This document shows, piece by piece, positions 25,707 through 36,573 of a stretch of DNA of 64,000 nucleotides. The DNA is from Microbotryomycetes sp. JL201 (Eukaryota > Basidiomycota > Microbotryomycetes). The DNA lies in NCBI GenBank assembly GCA_033819885.1, contig JAQYUZ010000001.1, positions 744,001-808,000 on the forward strand. The letters are read 5' to 3'. The stretch's first letter is position 1; every line of letters begins with the position of its first letter. A program made the position numbers and the translations under genes. Under the pieces are notes generated by a model, which did no database searches, was not told the DNA's origin, and saw only the letters and a list, made by a program, of their open reading frames with translations.

Positions 25707-27479
25707 ATGAAACCTCAACCGACGTCCGCGAGTACAAAGGCATTCTTACAAACATCTGCGAGCAGTCTCGTCGCCATCTTCTTGCGATACATCGAGAACC
25801 GGCCGCAATACCGGCGCAAGAAGGAAGGCCGGACGTCCATCCTGGGTACTCAGAGCGGTGTCGCCACTCGCAAAAAGGTTCGTCACAACCCAAAACCCAT
25901 GACACGGACGCAGGATTTCACTGACAACGGGTCTGTCTACGTACAGTACATTGCTCATCTCGAGCATTGGCGCGAAAAAAAATTTGTCGACACCTGAAAG
26001 GTGCAATACCCGGACGTCGTACGAATAACGGACTTGCATGCCGACGCCGTCATTCAAAGTATCAAGGCATCGTGGGCGGCAACAACAGCCGACGATGTAC
26101 GCGAGGCGCAAACGCGCAAAGCTCAAGGCACCGACCATGAGGAAGCGACGCCTGAAGAACGCGCGGCGATACTGAAGGCTGCCATGTCAATGGAATAGTC
26201 TCGAAAATACATGACACCCGGTCGGCTTCTACACATTTACGGAACGAGCGCCTACAGCGCCGCTGTATCGTCGCGCAGCGACGACGTGCGCTCTGTTCCG
26301 TACAGCGATCTGAGCCGATCCAGCCTGCCCGTGCCAGTATCCGGTCGTGCCATTCCTACCCTGCTCGTTCTCAGTTGTCAAGGCAAAAGCATTCAACACG
26401 GTCGACTTGGGCAAACCGGATTTTTTCGCGCTCGCCGTATAGAAGACTGCGGTGTGGACGGGATTGCAACTATGCTGCATTTTGTCGAGGCCATCGTCAA
26501 CATGCCTCGTCCGTACTTTGTGCCGGCACTCGACCCGAGCAAGCCCGATAGTCTTGGTCGTCGCAAATGGTGCGACCGGCTCGTCTTTCCGGCGCGCGTT
26601 GATAGGAGCCACAAGCTCGACGTCATTACGCCTCAGTCTCAAGCGTGAGCTTCCGCGAGGACGTGGTTGAGGACCGGGATGCTCTCAAGCGACCCTTCGA
26701 TCAAGCAGGCGGTGAGGCAGGCGAGATCGAGCCCATCGTGAGGAGCAGGAAACCTTCTAAGACGGGCATGAAGTACAAGAGTAAGCACAGGCATCCCGAC
26801 TCTGGTTACGTCCCTGTCAATGCTTACATCTTGCGGTCACGCAGCCCAGTACAAGGCGACAGCGAGATTCTGAAGCTCGCCGGCATTCACAAGACCGAGA
26901 AAACGCATCTCGGTCGCGAGACCGGAGCGTGTACTATAGCCCTCAATGGCGCCAGTGAAGCGGACAATAAAGCGCACGGGACAGGGACCGCGGATTGCGC
27001 ATTTGGTCAAGCATACCAGATCGAGATGTCAATCAAGGCTATATTTGCCGCCGCCGGTTTCGACGCAACAAGGCCGCTGGACACCTATTCCGTGCCACGG
27101 ACAGAAATTGGTAAGCCCGTCAATGTTCCCCCTGTATAGCCCATTTCCAAGTCTTCCCAGTGCCTAGAACCTCCGACCGATTGGCTGTCACAAATTTCCT
27201 TGGATCGAGGAGGAGCAGACATCTCACCAAAAGCCCGCTGCGCTCAACAAAGCTCACGTCGACCATTGCCTCGACGGCTTCCTCGTGATGTTGAATTTGT
27301 TCCGGACGGTTCTGTTGCAGGACGCTGTGGTCCTGTTCCAGACCTTTCCGGAATCACTTCAGCATTACGAGGAAGCCGTCGAGGCAATGATCGACGTAGG
27401 CTTTGTTGAGCGCACAGCGTTCTTGGTACTACGTCTGCTCCTCCTCAATCCAAGGGAAAATTTCCGAAAGCAAATTTAA
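25707..27479 (+). mobile_element. Decayed Crypton-like tyrosine recombinase gene
   Basis: Pieces of a fungal Crypton/Ndc10-type protein appear in the right order. An N-terminal basic block (ENRPQYRRKKEGRTSI) at about 25.78 kb is followed by a segment at 26.27-26.6 kb with the QGKSIQHGRL pattern. Next comes the recombinase core at 26.86-27.12 kb with KTHLGR (HxxR box), NGASE, the likely nucleophile Tyr in QAYQIEM, AAAGFDA and YSVPRTE. The last piece is a PWIEEEQ ... VLLQDAVVL domain at 27.2-27.33 kb. At least one intron (26646-26844) is plausible. Frames are interrupted and the R-W after NGASE, retained in the inverted copy, is lost, so this copy looks inactive. Cryptons are DNA transposons moved by a tyrosine recombinase. 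No terminal repeats were identified. Confidence 0.6.
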
Positions 27480-27795
27480 CGGAGGCTCTAAGCAACGGGA
27501 AGACTTAGAAATGGTCGATGCAGAGGGGAACATTGACGGGCTTACCAATTTCTGTCCGTGGCACGGAATAGGTGTCCAGCGGCCTTGTTGCATCGAAACC
27601 GGCGGCGGCAAATATCGCTTTGACTGGCATTTCGATCTGATATGCTTGACGAAATGCGCAATCCGCGGCCCAGCGCGCATACGCTTTGTTGTCCACTTCA
27701 CTGGCGCCATTGAGCGCTATAGTACGCGCTCCGGTCTGGCGACCGAGATGCGTTTTCTTCGTCTTGTGAATGCCGGCGAATTTCAGGATCTCGCT
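26861..27795. repeat. 935-bp imperfect palindrome
   Basis: The sequence from 26861 inward matches the reverse complement of 27795 inward, with scattered mismatches and small gaps. The arms meet at CAGGAC-gctgtg-GTCCTG near 27328, so the spacer is six bases or fewer. The arms carry the two recombinase copies described separately. Confidence 0.85.
27329..27795 (-). mobile_element. Inverted partial copy of the Crypton-like recombinase
   Basis: On the reverse strand the same core is repeated: EILKFAGIHKTKKTHLGR, NGASEVDNKAYARW, QAYQIEMPVKAIFAAAGF and YSVPRTEIGKP. It forms the right arm of the palindrome at 26861-27795 and ends at the palindrome centre, so the C-terminal domain is cut off. This copy keeps the R-W pair missing from the left one. 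Nucleotide differences between arms are spread throughout, so the duplication is old. Confidence 0.65.
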
Positions 27796-27839
27796 GAATA
27801 TCATTCCGGTAGGATACAGCATACCATTAGACAAATTTG

Positions 27840-28249
27840 AGCAAGCAATCTGGCCAGGACCTGCAATACAGCACCAGGGCACTCGCCAAAAAAAACTCAG
27901 GAGCACGACGCGGAGTCCGCGGCTCCGCTACACCTTTTTCCAGTTTTTCTTCCTGCCCTGCCTTTCTCCTTCAACACACCGCACAGAAGGCTCGTACCTT
28001 TTTTGAGGGTAAGGTGCTAGCATAGAGTCAAAGTTGGCGTATGTGACCATTTTGCGGGCAGCTGGGCAACGCTCGGTGCACGATCGGAGGCCGTGCCCCT
28101 CTCAGAACGCGGGCAGAGGCTATTTTCGTCGAACCCATGGAAAACAGTCACGACAGGGGTTGGGCACGTCTTTCAGACATCAAGGATGCAAATGGACCTG
28201 GCAGTTGTCAGTCAGCAGTCGCACCGAGCGAATGATTAACAGTGCCCGA
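27840..28249. other. Spacer between the two palindromes, nothing recognised
   Basis: About 410 bp with a pyrimidine-rich tract near 27.93-27.98 kb. No coding motif, RNA gene or repeat was recognised. Confidence 0.4.
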
Positions 28250-28253
28250 CTCT

Positions 28254-28652
28254 GAAATGTTGCAGGCCTGTACTGTGCTCTCGACATCGATCAGTATTTT
28301 TGCAACATTCGTCTACGTGGAGTACCGGGAGCTGTCGGTTACCCAGTACAACCGAGAGCTTCAGCTCTTGGTCACCTCGACACAGGTCAGGTTTCTGCAG
28401 GCATGGCCACTCGTCGACATTATCGCTCGCCTGACGTTCCGACCAGCGCCGGTGGAGCAGGGAATCTTCAAGGCATACGCCATTGCCAACCACGAAGTCA
28501 TCATGTGGAGCCGGCTGAGGCTCAAGGACGGTGACTCAGCAGTTCTGCCACTTGATTGGCTCATCACTGCGCTTCTACCCTCCCTGCGCGCTGTCTATGC
28601 CGCATATCGACAAGGTCCATTCGCCACGATTGAGCAGAGCCGCCTTGCTTAG
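28254..28652 (+). pseudogene. Unrecognised ORF family, left copy
   Basis: An open frame of about 130 codons on the left palindrome arm. Its inverted relative on the right arm shares patterns such as TQYNR, AYA.ANHE and YRQG.F..IEQSRLA at the protein level, so these were once coding or derive from a coding element. The frame ends at a TAG, after which similarity to the other arm continues. No family was recognised and both copies look like remnants. Confidence 0.45.
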
Positions 28653-28734
28653 GACTTTCTTCCCTTCGCGAATAACCTCGAGCTATCGAACCTGATGTTC
28701 AACTTTGTACAAGACCATGTCTTGGTCATGTAAA

Positions 28735-29165
28735 AGGTGGAACATCTAGTAAGAGCTCCGACGTTGTTGGCAAAGGGCAGAGCGGCTTGAGCAAGGCGGC
28801 TCTGCTCAATTGAAGTGAATCGTCCTTGGCGGTACTCAGTGTAACTATCGCGCAAGGCAAGAGGAAGGGCCCCAACGAGGCGACTCAGCGGCACAATCGC
28901 CGAGCTGCCTTCCTGGAGCCTCAGCCGGTTCCACAGGACTATCTCGTGGTTGGCGGTGGCGTATGCCCTGAAGATTGCCTACTGCGACGGCGCGGGCTGG
29001 GGCCTCAGGCGAGAGATCTCTCCAGTCAGTGACCACGTCTGCAGGTACCGGTCGTGGGCCGGGGTGACGCCGACCTGAAGCAATCGGTTATACTGTGTAG
29101 CCGATTGCTCCTGGTAACCTGCGTAGGCGACAGTGGCAAATAGGCTGGTGGAAGCCGAGAGCACT
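28735..29165 (-). pseudogene. Unrecognised ORF family, right inverted copy
   Basis: Reverse-strand relative of the left-arm frame, roughly half identical at the protein level (TQYNRLLQ, AYATANHEIVLWNRLRLQ, YRQGRFTSIEQSRLAQ). The frame is broken by an in-frame stop in the middle, so it is not a working gene as it stands. Confidence 0.45.
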
Positions 29166-29180
29166 GCACGGTCTATAACA

Positions 29181-29682
29181 TGAAAAAAGTTGGATGCTGC
29201 TCACTCGTGCGCTTGCTACAATTGGCGGCTGACAAGTGCCAAATCTATCAGAATACGTAACGCCGTAGGAGATTTAGCCCAAGCCTTCGTTGCGGTTGCG
29301 CCCTTTTAGACCCCGATATTCCCGGTTCCCTCGTTTTGCCTGTCGGAACAAGTGGATGCAAAAGTGATGAAGTGTAATGTGTCAATGGGTCGCTCTTTGT
29401 ACGAGGGCATGCCGTATTGTGATTTCACGGCGTGAATCTGAGATTAGCACAGTCACAAAAGATCCCGCGCAAAGAAAGAGAGGGAGAACATTGGGGTGTA
29501 TCTGGTCGTTGCAGATCGTCAGATTGTGACACTGCCGCGATTCGTTGGATCTTGGCCCCTGAAATGTGGGATGCCGCGGAGGTCGAACCGGTGCAACTTG
29601 CTTTGGCCCCCTCTCGGCCAGCATTCAAGTGCGCATAGAGGTTTCGGATCGTCTTTCGACCTAGCATTTGTCATCAGGCACC
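29181..29682. other. No gene recognised, right part of the island
   Basis: About 500 bp of non-coding-looking sequence that is AT-richer than its surroundings near 29.2-29.45 kb. It may include the promoter of the following gene. Confidence 0.4.
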
Positions 29683-30696
29683 ATGTCATTTGCGGGACTG
29701 GAGCATTCGATCTTGGACAGTTTCCGGCTGCTGAAAAGTCAGGTGCAATCTGCAAATTCGCAGGAATCGCATCCGGACACGGTTCCAGCGTTGTTGCTGG
29801 GCAAAAGTGAAACACCTGAGTCAGATTCGCTAGCTATTCGAGCGTGCGAGCTAACGTGGTGATCGGTAGTGTATCGCCATCTAGTTACATCTCTTCCGGA
29901 CGAGCAAACGTACCCGCCCCAGTCCAGACATGAGGAAATCCACGAGCTATTATACGACACGCCTCATTTTGGATTGCTACTCGAGCCATTCATTTGGCAC
30001 GCGTCGCCAATCAACTCGAGGACCACTGATGTAGGCACCAAGGCGCCGGTGGGAATCATTCTCGGCACAGATCCTGCGTTCGGCCATAAAGAGTATTCCG
30101 TTGTGGTGCCCCTGCACGACAAAGCAATTATATGGCGACAAATCAGCCACGCCAAGCTTTTCGACTTCAAATTTTTGCAGAACGGCGATCGCGATAGCAA
30201 GCACATCAAAGCCCAAGTCGTGGCTTTATGGCATGTCTCCAACCTTCCAAATAATCTGACCCGGTCTCAAGACGCTCAAATGTATGTCTTGTTCGTCGCC
30301 AGGATTACAGACGCAAATGAGATGCGACGTACGCGGCTCGCAAATTCCACGAGCGCCGGCGTGATCACAGCGCAGTACGAACACACACTCAACAATGCCC
30401 ATATCCTTCGGGGAGTTCCAAGCGACCATGTTGACCTCGTCAATGACTTTTTGAGGGCTGCCGACTTTAACAAGGTGGTTCAATCGGAACCGATCGAAAT
30501 CATTCGCTTAAGGTCCAATGTGAAAGGAGCGAAGCAGTGGTACTTGTTGGCACGAGGTGGAATTCGAGTGATGCAGTGGGATGCGATCAATGGGGTGCCC
30601 GTATTACGGTGGAGCATGCCATTTTGTGACAGAATCGAGTGGATTGACGAGATCACGAGACGTCAGTGCTACCGGTCAATCAAAGCGTTAAACTGA
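29683..30696 (+). CDS. Hypothetical protein, 316 aa
   Basis: Two exons, 29683-29806 and 29870-30696, joined by a 63-nt intron (GTGAAA...GGTAG) that keeps phase. The protein looks soluble and mixed alpha/beta (SVVVPLHDKAIIWRQ, YVLFVARITDANEMRR, KQWYLLARGGIRVMQW). No signal peptide, membrane segment or known motif was seen. The frame is intact over 275 codons, so it is likely a real gene despite lying beside mobile-element remnants. It may be lineage-specific. Confidence 0.55.
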
Positions 30697-30899
30697 CACT
30701 GTGGGAAATGAACAGGTCAAGTTGTCTGTACTCGTAAAAACCACGCGTGCGATAAACATGGCCAACTTTCGTTTTGTGCGTGGACCGTTCAAGGATTCAC
30801 CTCTATACACGAGCTTCACTTGTCTCTTTAGCGAAGAACGCACAACATGAATGCTTTGAGATTGCAAGAAAAAAGAGAGAAAAAAAGCTTGTCTGCACC

Positions 30900-31806
30900 C
30901 TACTTTCCGTTTGCCGCCGCCGCTTTCGACGCTTCGACCCGTTTCTTCATACCCGCCACAACGAAATCCTCGTCAAATGTCTCTTTGTGCGCAGGCCTGG
31001 AACTGAGAGCGTCGTGATACTCTCTGAAGGTTTTAAACTCGTCGTCTTTGGATAATTTGTTGTAAATACCTTCAGGTAGCATGCCCGCTTTGCCGCACGC
31101 GAAAATGCGGGCGACAAAAGGCCAAACACCAATGTCTGCCAATGTGAGTTTGTCTCCCATCGCGTACGGACCAGAGTTTTTCTGCAGGAAACCTTGCACT
31201 TCCTTGATGCCGATGACGAGGCACTTTGCAGCTTGCTCATCGGATCGAAGGAGAACAGAGTACCACGGCGTCGACACGACTTGGTTGAACCTTCATATCG
31301 TGTCAACGGTCAGCAGGAGGGGCGGTAGATGGCTTCAGCGCACTCGCCTCTCGACAAAGTATCGTGCCTCTGCTCGCTTGATGGGATCCTCCGGCAAAAG
31401 CTTGCCTGGGTACAGGTCGCTGACGAGCTCCATGATGACGTTTGATTCTGGAATTTTGTTATCTTCTCCAAGTTGCAGAACGGGAACTTTGAGGGCTGGG
31501 TTGACGGATCCGTACCCTGAATTCCGCGAATCAGTATTCGGATGAGAATCACTAGTATTTTGCGCACGTACAGCTGGGCTTGTTGGCGAGATCAATCTCG
31601 ACATGCTCGTAGGATGCACCAGTCTCTTGCAGGGCGAGGGTGGCGCGCTGAGCCCACGGGCCTGGCTCGGGCCGAGGATTGCGTCAGCAACGCGTTGAGG
31701 GACGAGCTCAGGCACAAGTGGCAAGTCTGCTCCCGGAAACGCGTGCACAGGGCAGGAACGTACAGATCTTGGCAGAGTACAGCTTGAGCTTGTGAGCTTG
31801 CGCCAT
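30900..31806 (-). CDS. Glutathione S-transferase, omega-like
   Basis: Four exons: 31764-31806, 31572-31661, 31348-31516 and 30900-31290 (230 residues). The thioredoxin-fold N-domain starts KLKLYSAKICPWAQR, with Cys in a CPWA motif as in omega and Lambda-type GSTs that perform glutathione-dependent reductions. LKVPVLQ carries the cis-Pro and IPESNVIMEL the Glu-Ser that binds the gamma-glutamyl group. The C-terminal helical domain holds KLTLADIGVWPF with the conserved helix-capping Asp. The third intron has a GC donor (GCGAGT); the alternative GT donor gives the wrong phase. Likely cytosolic; roles in redox or detoxification are inferred from the family. Confidence 0.88.
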
Positions 31807-32582
31807 CCTGTGTGATGTCCGAGTCCGCAGTCGAGGCAAGTGTTGGAGAGACAGCCAAAGGGCTTGGAGTGGCTGAAGTGCGCGGCTTTAGAGACGTTTT
31901 GTAGAGACGAGAGCGTTGCGAGGGAGTGCAAGCCGTGTAAGCGAGGACCGGGCCTGCACTGCGCTCGGCGCTGACTGACAAACGCGGTCCGCAGCACTTT
32001 TCATATTTGGCCTGGGTGGTGATCACTCGATTGTGAACATGCAATATGATGTCCTCTCATTTGAAAACACCTGTCTGCCTCGAGGTGTGAACACGGGCCC
32101 CCCTGTTCGCTCACCTCGTCAAGCAACGAAATCCCTACACTCTGACGCCATCCACTCGGCCGCGGTCACTTTGACGTTTCTCACAAGCTGCGACGGGCTA
32201 GAGTCTGTCTGTTTGCTTGCACGCGCCCGCGTGTCGCAGTTCGCTCGAGCTCTCGCCTCGGACGCATTCGACGAGTACCGCAGCACACTAGCTGTGCCGG
32301 GCGTCAAAGATGCAGAACTTTGGTAAGCCACGGTCCACGTTGAACGTTGCATCCGTTGTTGTTTGTGGCGGACCGAGCCGACATCGACGAGGACGCTGGA
32401 AATACGGCATCACATTGTTTCATCTTGGGGCGCACTGATGAGGTTGGTCTCGTTCATCAAAGTGCTGCCTTTGGGTGTTAACGTGCGCGACGTGAGCGGC
32501 GAGCATCAACGAGCGCGTCGTCCGATCTAGCAACGCAACTTTGCATCGTTCGTCTGCGACGTTGACGCAGACAACTGACTTC
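31807..32582. other. 776-bp intergenic stretch between GST and TAF4 genes
   Basis: Divergent promoters for GST (left) and TAF4 (right) must lie here. No conserved coding segment or RNA gene was recognised, and short open frames show no motifs. Confidence 0.4.
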
Positions 32583-34220
32583 ATGCTACAACGCTTCCTG
32601 TCAACAGATGGAGGCTCGGCAGCACCGTCACCACGACCGGGTACCGGACCGGGCACTCGAGGGCAATCTCAAGAGTGAGCTCCCAGCGAGCGCACACAGC
32701 CAAAATTCACAGGATGTAGCGTTAATTTCAGTCCAATACAGTCCGGAAGCCAGTGGCTCGCGAGGTGGCGATGGCGGAGAGTCGGGAGGAAGGTCGACCA
32801 ACGTCGACCAACTCATGGACGCTGTCGGCGCATCTGGCGTCGACATTGGCGTATGTGGTATCCGTATGACTCTTTCACTCAAAGAAGCTCAGCATTTCAT
32901 TCACTACAGGCCGAGGAGGAGGGACTTCGAGCTTTGAATGCCCGATTGCAAGCCAGCAGCACTCAGGACGTGGGACCAGATCGGGCACGGAAGCAAGACT
33001 TTATCGATCCTTCTGTGCTGGCTGACGTTGTCAAGAAAATTGGTGAGATGCATGCTTCTATGCGGAAAGCCACGCCACTGAAGCATCCCGATCTGGCAGC
33101 CGCCGCTTTCCAATTAAGGACACTCGAACCCGACACTATCCCATTCATTGCGCTCGCTACGCGTGCGCGCCTGGCTTCGCTGATCAACGATTCCATCGCT
33201 GCCCGGGACCATCGTCGGTTCTCTTCACATCTCCGACGACCCCCAATGACAACGGAACGCAAGCGGAAACGAACAGAGGCGTCAAACATGGCCTTTGACG
33301 ACTCTGACGAAGATGAAGAGATGGAAGAGTTTGATTTCGATTTAGGCGAGATGAAGCGCAAGCGCAAAGAAAAAGTTCCTGCATGGGATACGATCGTCTA
33401 TGACGATACTGAGAAACTGCTAGGCGTGCTTGAACGGGTCGACAGGGAAGAGGAGAGGCGCAGACGGAGGGAGAGGATGCTCAGGGATCAGAAAGAGGAA
33501 GAGGAGCGAGCGTTGGCGGAGGCGATTGCAGAAACAGAGCGGGCAGAGCGCGAAGCGAACGGTGGCGGGTCCGGAGGCGCAAACACTGCCGCCGGAGGTA
33601 CACCGGCGAGTGGCGGTCCTAGCACCCCACGACCGGGAGGCGGCGCTGGCGCGACAGGCACAGAGACGCCCGTGGACAAGGACGGTAAACCGAAAAAGAA
33701 GACCAAGAAGAAAATGTCGGAAGTATCTGTCCACCGCAACATGTCGGAAGACGTCAAAAAGAGATTGACGGATCAAGTTGCCATGCGCTGGTCCGGTGGC
33801 AAGAGCTTTGCTTGGTTCAATCCTGGTACCGGAGGAGCCTCGTCGGCAGCAGGCTTCGGCTCGCCGACACCATCGAACTTGCCGAAACCGAAATTCGCAC
33901 CTGCGTCCAGTTTACCGCCGCCCACCTTTGCACCGACCACGAGTTCTGGACTAGCCAATAGTGTCTCATCGGGCGACTTGGGGGCGGGAGGCGCTCAGCC
34001 TTCGCTGCTATCCTCACATTTGACGCGTTTAAATGGCGTGCCACCCCTGCACGATGCTCAGCGAGAGAATCAGATCAAGGAAGAGTGGGAGCGCGGTCGA
34101 TGTATCGTCGAGATGAACGATTTACTGTTTGTGCTTGATCGTGAAAGGGGCGCTGGGGTAGGTAAAGGCAGCGGTAGAAACGTGCTGCTCAGAGGAAAGG
34201 CCGGCATCATCAAGAGATGA
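32583..34220 (+). CDS. TAF4: TFIID subunit TAF4
   Basis: Three exons, 32583-32674, 32742-32850 and 32910-34220, give 503 residues. The C-terminal TAF4 domain is recognisable: VDQLMDAVGASGVDIGAEEE leads into DFIDPSVLADVVKKIG and FIALATRARLASLINDSI. A highly charged Arg/Glu coiled coil follows (VLERVDREEERRRRRERM), then a Gly/Pro/Thr-rich linker and a final block NQIKEEWERGRCIVEMNDLL, which corresponds to the terminal helix. TAF4 forms a histone-fold pair with TAF12 in TFIID. The start at 32583 was preferred over the frame beginning at 32608 because it joins in phase and continues the Gly/Ser/Pro-rich leader; a further upstream exon is possible. Confidence 0.85.
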
Positions 34221-34307
34221 TCATTTCGTAGACTTGCTGTAAAGAAGCTATCTACGATGAGCATTGAACTGAATTCGATTGATCTATACTGAATCATTCT
34301 ATCAAGC

Positions 34308-36573
34308 TTAGAGCTCGTTCTTGAACGCGCCAAAGGAAGTCTTTTGTCCACCATTGAGCGGACGCTGCAACTTGTTGGTGCCAGCGACCGTCGTGAATTG
34401 AGCGACCTCTGTGACGTTCGAGTTGCGAGAATTCTGGTCGTAGAAGCCGTAATAGTACGCAGTGGCGTTCTGAGGCGTGACGCTGCATGAAAGGCAGATT
34501 CGATGAGCTTTGATATGTCGAAGCACGTTCATTGAAAGCTTACGCGAGCTCAAAGTAACCTCGGAGTTGACCTTCTGCAAATTGCAGGGCCGGCGAGTTT
34601 GTCGTAAAGTTGGTGGCTCGACCGACATCTGCAAAGCCAACGGTTGAGGCATTGCCGGAAGACCAAAATTGAGTCGTAAGAGATTGGCTTACACGTGGCA
34701 TCGGGCAGATTGCGGCCGTACGACGAAGGCGAGGAAACGGCCGATCCTGCGAATTCCACACCGAGTGCGCCACTGCCATCTTGAGCATTGTAATTGGTTC
34801 CATTCAAAGCCAGATCAAACACCCAGCTGGCGTGCGAGTCACCGGCGAGTACGACTCTGCAAAAAAGAGCTTAGAAGTCATCTCGCGACTATAGATACCT
34901 ACTCACGTGTTGTTGATGCCATTGTCTCGAATATACTCCAAAATTCGGTTGCGCTCGGCGCGATAGCCAGACCAGGCGTCAACGTTGTACTCGAACTCCG
35001 AAGGCGAATCCCCAAAGCTGTAACAAAATTGGGTTCAGAAACGAACGAACTGGCAGACGGGCGGCACTTCTTACTTGACATCCGAGAAAATCACTTGCTG
35101 GAACAGCAATGGCCAAACTGCGCCGCGATCCTTCGTCTCTTGCAACTGTTGCAACAACCATGACTGTTGTTTCTGACCTGTCATTGACCTGTCCTCGTCC
35201 GCAGCAATCTTGTTGATCTCCGCCGTGTTGTAGTAAAGATCGGTAACGTCGCGATCGTATTGACGCGTGTCTGCCATGATCATTGTACCCAACTTGCCAA
35301 TTTTGAATGACCGCCAAATGCGCAACTTGTCATCGGTATCGATTTGCCTGATTGGCAACCATTCATAGTAGGCCCGCACGGCGTTGGCTTTCCTGTCCGA
35401 GAATTGATAGTCTCCGATCTGACCTTGGATCGTATTGTTTGAATCGGCCGAACCAGATTTGTAGGTATTGTCAGCAACTTCGTGGTCGTCCCAGACGACT
35501 TGCCAAGCCATCTTGCGGTGCAACTCTTGCAAATCGGGATCCGTGCGGTAGTTGGCATGGCGGTCGCGGTAATCTTGCAGCGAAGACAATTCGCGGTCGG
35601 CAGGGACAGGTGCACGAGAAGGAGAAAACTCGCTACCGTCACCGTAGTCGCCTTGCTTGTACTCGTAGATGTAATCGCTGTGTATATGTGCGATGAGCTG
35701 ATGAGGTCTTCGAGCAAGCTCAAATGAGGCTCACCCGAGGTGCACAGCATAATCAATGCGATCACTGTTATTGGCAGCATTTCCATAAGCGTTGAAGTAG
35801 CCGAACGGCATGTTGGAGCATGAAAAGACGGCGAAGCGAAGCGAGTCGACCATTTGATCTTCCTTGGGTAGAGTTTTGAAGGATCCGACGGGAGAAACGC
35901 CAAGATCTGCCCCTTCACATGACTCGAAGCGATAGTAGTATTGTGTAAACGGCTTGAGGTTGATGGCCTCGACCTTTGTGGAGTAACGAACATCCTCCCT
36001 GAGCGGACCGCCATATCGGTCAGGCGTACGCATGCGGCATTCCGTTCGAATGTGCAACTCACGTGGTAGTCACATAGCCATTCTGGACCATTGATGATTT
36101 CGTAAAGTCGCCCTCGGACGCAGAAACGATCCTAAACAACGGAACAAGCGAGGTGAGAATTTGAGCGAACACATGATGGGACGAGCACGCACCATTGCAA
36201 GCAGATCGGAGGGTAAGCGTTAGGCACGGATGCACCAGTCGAGTCAATTTTGCGAGGCATGGTCCACAAAATGACAGAGTCCGAATACCTGAAAATATCT
36301 CACGCATCAGGACAATTTTCGCACGGTCTGATGTACACGAACTTACGGATCACCCGACGCGACACCATATGGAAAGGTCAAGTTGCCCTGATATGTTTCT
36401 TGCCAACGTTTACCCAGGCGTTTCTTGACATTTTCCGTGTCAATCGCAAGGCCGGGAATAGTCGTCGACGGAGATCGGTACGCAAGATTCGAGTGCAGCA
36501 GAGGTTCACCCCTTGGGAGTGCCGAAGCGAGTGATCCTGCGATCACTGCCACTGCAGCAACGTTGACAAGCAT
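34308..36573 (-). CDS. Secreted PhoD-type alkaline phosphatase/phosphodiesterase
   Basis: Nine exons: 36347-36573, 36193-36288, 36063-36131, 35735-35998, 35075-35677, 34907-35017, 34693-34856, 34544-34628 and 34308-34482 (597 residues). A signal peptide is evident (LVNVAAVAVIAGSLASALP). The N-terminal PhoD domain has FPYGVASGDP and SVILWT; the catalytic domain shows RFAVFSCSNMPFGYFNAYG, AVHLGDYIYEY, VWDDHEVADNTY, TMIMADTRQYDRD and VLAGDSHASWVFDLA, supplying the metal-binding Asp/His residues. Several N-glycosylation sequons occur near the C-terminus. Such enzymes release phosphate from phosphodiesters and monoesters outside the cell. A perfect CACGTG palindrome lies about 520 bp upstream. Confidence 0.92.

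Larger units (their letters stand above)
28254..29180. repeat. 927-bp imperfect palindrome
   Basis: Left and right arms are inverted copies with the centre at CAAGAC-cat-GTCTTG (28710-28724). Arms of about 460 bp differ at many positions. Shared landmarks include GAGCAGAGCCGCCTTGCT on both arms and a TACTGTGCTCTC / GCAGTGCTCTC pair at the outer ends. Confidence 0.85.

Noticed and set aside
26229-26642. Reverse-strand frame with a KSTVLNAFAL string resembling a P-loop
   Set aside because: It lies antisense to the recombinase-like segment QGKSIQHGRL and lacks the other motifs of dynamin or GTPase domains.
23747-30696. Reading the island as a centromere
   Set aside because: Palindromes and low gene density are compatible, but nothing in sequence alone identifies a centromere, and the island still contains intact-looking genes.
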